Shown piece after piece: positions 61,860 to 64,000 of a DNA stretch of 64,000 nt. The position numbers and the translations under genes are program-made. Location: the NCBI RefSeq assembly GCF_900109365.1, contig NZ_FNZR01000011.1:1-64000 (forward strand), written 5' to 3'. This DNA is from Parapedobacter koreensis (GTDB lineage Bacteria; Bacteroidota; Bacteroidia; Sphingobacteriales; Sphingobacteriaceae). Each line of letters starts with the position of its first letter. The first letter of the stretch is position 1. The notes under the pieces were generated by a model that did not search any database, was not told the origin of the DNA, and worked only from the letters and a program-made list of their open reading frames with translations.

Positions 61860-62471
61860 ATGTATGTACCCAGAAGTTTTCAATTCGACGGGCAAGCGGA
61901 AAAGGTTGCCTTCATGCGGCGCTACCCGTTTGCGACCATTATTACCGCCGCCGACGGCATCCCTATGGCCACCCACCTGCCTTTCGTGCTGGCCGAAAAC
62001 GGCGTTACGATCACGTTGAGTTCGCATTTCGCAGCAGCCAACAGCCAAGCGATGCACATTGAGGGAAATACGTCACTCATCATTTTCAGCGAGCCGCATG
62101 CTTACATCTCGCCCAGCCATTACGACAAACGGGAAAGTGTGCCCACCTGGGATTACATCGCCGTCCATGCCTACGGCACGTGCCGCATGGCAGACGGTGT
62201 CGACGCCAAGTTGGCGCTACTGGAAAAAATGATAGCGGTCTACGAGCCGGAATACCGAAACCAATGGGATGCGCTTCCGCTTCAATTTAAAACGGGTATG
62301 CTGCATGGCATTGTGGCGTTTACCTTGGAAGTAACCGACCTACAGGGACAGCAGAAGCTCAGCCAGAACAAAACAGCCGCCGAGCGCACGCGCATTGTCC
62401 AACAGTTGGAGGCAAGTCCAAGTGGTATTGAGCGAGACCTCGCCACATACATCAAAAAGTCATTGGCATGA
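61860..62471 (+). CDS. PaiB-like FMN-binding negative transcriptional regulator family protein
   Basis: A 203-aa flavin-reductase-like split-barrel protein. Start at ATG 61860 (MYVPRSFQFDG), the usual PaiB opening (MYxPxxF). RYPFATIIT, ATHLPF, SSHFAAANSQ, VPTWDYIAVHAYG and MLHGIVAFTLEV are family blocks. Named after the B. subtilis sporulation/protease regulator, but many members are simply FMN-binding enzymes. It overlaps the downstream GNAT gene by 4 bp (ATGA). Confidence 0.9.
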   Translation: MYVPRSFQFDGQAEKVAFMRRYPFATIITAADGIPMATHLPFVLAENGVTITLSSHFAAANSQAMHIEGNTSLIIFSEPHAYISPSHYDKRESVPTWDYIAVHAYGTCRMADGVDAKLALLEKMIAVYEPEYRNQWDALPLQFKTGMLHGIVAFTLEVTDLQGQQKLSQNKTAAERTRIVQQLEASPSGIERDLATYIKKSLA

Positions 62472-63007
62472 ATCAACATCCTATACAAATGATCCCATTT
62501 CCGATACCTCCCCAACTGGAAAACGACCAAGCCCTCCTGCTGCCGTTACTGAAGACGGATTTCGAAGCGCTGTATGCTTTGGCATCAGATCCGGCCATAT
62601 GGGCGCAGCATCCCCAACCGGATCGTTGGAAACCGGATGTTTTCCGGGCATTTTTCGAAGGTGCCATTCAAAGCGGAAGTGCTTATAAAATTTTCGACAA
62701 AGCTACCGATAAACTGGCAGGCACAACACGGTTCTATGACTACAACCCTGCAACCGACAGCATCGCTATCGGCTACACGTTCCTGGCGGTTCGGCATTGG
62801 GGAACGGGACTGAACAGATCCGTGAAACAGTTGCTGCTGGACTATGCCTTTCGATGGGTATCCAACGTGATTTTCCACGTGGGTGCCACCAACTACCGAT
62901 CGCAGCAAGCGGTGATGAAATTGGGTGCCCAAAAGGCGGGCGAAATGGACATGGCCGCCCCAGGTGCGCCGTCCAAACCTTATTTCGTTTATGCACTTCA
63001 TCGGTAG
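62468..63007 (+). CDS. GNAT-family N-acetyltransferase
   Basis: A 179-aa acetyltransferase of the RimJ/RimL-like type: LLPLLKTDFEALYALASDP start, then IGYTFLAVRHWGTGLNRSVKQLLLDYAF, where R-x-W-G-x-G stands for the acetyl-CoA loop, and HVGATNYRSQQAVMKLGA. Translationally coupled to the PaiB-like gene by ATGA overlap. Substrate unknown. Confidence 0.9.
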   Translation: MNQHPIQMIPFPIPPQLENDQALLLPLLKTDFEALYALASDPAIWAQHPQPDRWKPDVFRAFFEGAIQSGSAYKIFDKATDKLAGTTRFYDYNPATDSIAIGYTFLAVRHWGTGLNRSVKQLLLDYAFRWVSNVIFHVGATNYRSQQAVMKLGAQKAGEMDMAAPGAPSKPYFVYALHR

Positions 63008-63012
63008 AAGCG

Positions 63013-63020
63013 TATATTTG
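63013..63020 (+). promoter_or_regulatory. -7 box (TATATTTG) just before the kinase gene
   Basis: Exact TAnnTTTG, 4 bp before ATG 63025. If used, transcription would start at or near the A of the ATG, giving an almost leaderless mRNA. Confidence 0.35.
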
Positions 63021-63024
63021 CGCC

Positions 63025-64000
63025 ATGGCCATCTTTCCCACCCGCTATTCGCTGCTTTCCGCGACGGCACTCAATGATTACTTACGGCAACGCTATACAC
63101 TCCGTGGCACTACCTGCCGCTTGTTGATCCACAACGTCAGCGACACCTACTTGCTCGAAAGCCCTGATGTAAGGTACATCTTCAAAATTTACCGCGATGC
63201 ACATCGGAAATTGGAAGAGATAAACGGCGAAGTCGAATTGCTCAACACGCTGTATACTGGCGGTGCCTCGGTAATCCGTCCGATGCCGGATAAAGAAGGT
63301 GGCTATTCACAGGCATTCCAGGCAGCGGAAGGCATCCGGTACGGAGTGCTTTTTACGTACGCCGAAGGGCAGGTTTGCCCAACGATGAGTGATGCACAAC
63401 TGCTGGCCGTAGGGCAGGGTATGGCGCGTATCCATAACATCACAGCCGGATTGCAACTAAGCTACTATCGCCAGCCGCTGGATATGGACGCGCTTGTGGA
63501 TATTCCATTGCGCATCATACAACCGGCATTTGATGATGGGCTGGAAGCCGAATACCAATACGTGCACGATACGGCTACCCGCGTGAAGCAACAATTGCTG
63601 GCTTTCGACTTGTCCGAATTCAGCCACGGATATTGCCACTACGATTTCCTGCCTAAGAACTTCCATTTTGATACAAGTGGTCAAATTACCTTCTTTGACT
63701 TCGACTTTGCCGGAGCCGGGTACCTCGCCAATGATCTGGCTTCATTCTACGTCCATTTTTTTATGGATGTGCTCCACAACAACATGAGCCAACAGGAAGC
63801 TGACCGCCAATTTGCGGTATTCATACAGGGCTATCGCGAACTCCGGTCGCTAAGCGAAGCTGAATTGGCTTCCATCCCCTATTGGGGATACCTCTTTTGG
63901 CTGTTTTATTTCCGCTTCCATTATGAGAACTTTGAGGACTGGTCCAACTTTTTCTTTCACCCCAGGTTCATCAAAGCCCGGGTGGGCTGGATGAAAACGT
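63025..64000 (+). CDS. aminoglycoside phosphotransferase/choline kinase-fold protein (3' end off window)
   Basis: 325 codons from ATG 63025 to the right edge. The APH-fold active site is complete: Lys54 (IFKIYRD), the catalytic loop H205-x-D207-x4-N212 (HYDFLPKN) and the metal motif D225-F-D227 (FFDFDFAG). Such kinases phosphorylate homoserine, choline, aminoglycosides or protein Ser/Thr (SrkA); the substrate here is not evident. It follows the GNAT gene by 17 bp and may also have its own promoter. Confidence 0.85.
   Translation, partial: MAIFPTRYSLLSATALNDYLRQRYTLRGTTCRLLIHNVSDTYLLESPDVRYIFKIYRDAHRKLEEINGEVELLNTLYTGGASVIRPMPDKEGGYSQAFQAAEGIRYGVLFTYAEGQVCPTMSDAQLLAVGQGMARIHNITAGLQLSYYRQPLDMDALVDIPLRIIQPAFDDGLEAEYQYVHDTATRVKQQLLAFDLSEFSHGYCHYDFLPKNFHFDTSGQITFFDFDFAGAGYLANDLASFYVHFFMDVLHNNMSQQEADRQFAVFIQGYRELRSLSEAELASIPYWGYLFWLFYFRFHYENFEDWSNFFFHPRFIKARVGWMKT

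Overview
The window comes from a Bacteroidota genome, most likely a Sphingobacteriaceae-type soil or freshwater organism (Parapedobacter/Olivibacter-like; genus is a guess). The support is an ECF sigma factor, FecR, SusC and SusD, a second TonB receptor, TAT-exported Gfo/Idh and enolase-superfamily proteins, weak Shine-Dalgarno signals, and promoter boxes matching the Bacteroidota consensus TTTG-N19-TAnnTTTG. Sampled 60-base lines range from about 45% to 63% GC, so composition is mosaic.

Layout. 1-1378: a malate synthase-like gene cut by the left edge. 1449-20239 (all minus): a long nutrient-acquisition and catabolic locus reading, in transcription order, FecR, SusC (with STN domain), SusD, exported enolase-superfamily protein, beta-propeller lipoprotein, D-2-hydroxyacid dehydrogenase, Zn alcohol dehydrogenase, aldehyde dehydrogenase, MFS carrier, LeuB-type dehydrogenase, TonB receptor, and a second exported enolase-superfamily protein. 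The five central oxidation and transport genes (5450-11520) are visibly GC-richer than their flanks. 20416-28031: an oxidoreductase block with three AraC regulators, two SDRs, a quinone-oxidoreductase-like MDR, a tandem ABM protein and an Old Yellow Enzyme. 28204-28797: an ECF sigma factor whose expected FecR partner lies 8 kb away across this block. 28894-31726: two outer-membrane barrel proteins, one with a ComEA-like helix-hairpin-helix head.

31818-34143: Gfo/Idh dehydrogenase plus sugar epimerase, with a divergent LacI regulator and an 81-bp palindrome between them. 35537-41571: a planctomycete-type trio (DUF1549/DUF1553, DUF1501, DUF2231-cytochrome). 41726-44334: RidA, M19 dipeptidase and a D-serine/D-threonine PLP enzyme. 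44338-50870: a galactonate operon (PVC-type dehydrogenase-cytochrome, DgoA, DgoD, DgoK, Gfo/Idh), which reads as oxidation outside the cytoplasm feeding the De Ley-Doudoroff pathway inside.

51001-56183: LLM flavin enzyme, orphan ABC-type binding lipoprotein, a 694-bp non-coding stretch full of hairpins, patatin, DUF423 and NDH-2. 56205-59955: a PIN toxin-antitoxin pair followed by a HEPN/NTase-like tandem-repeat protein, an uncharacterised partner and a divergent XRE repressor with clear inverted-repeat operators; this is the best candidate for an undescribed system. 60048-60171: an 11-bp phased array of TGAGTCCA boxes. 60295-64000: MocR regulator, divergent PaiB, GNAT and an APH-type kinase cut by the right edge.

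No tRNA, rRNA, CRISPR array, intact insertion sequence or prophage was seen.
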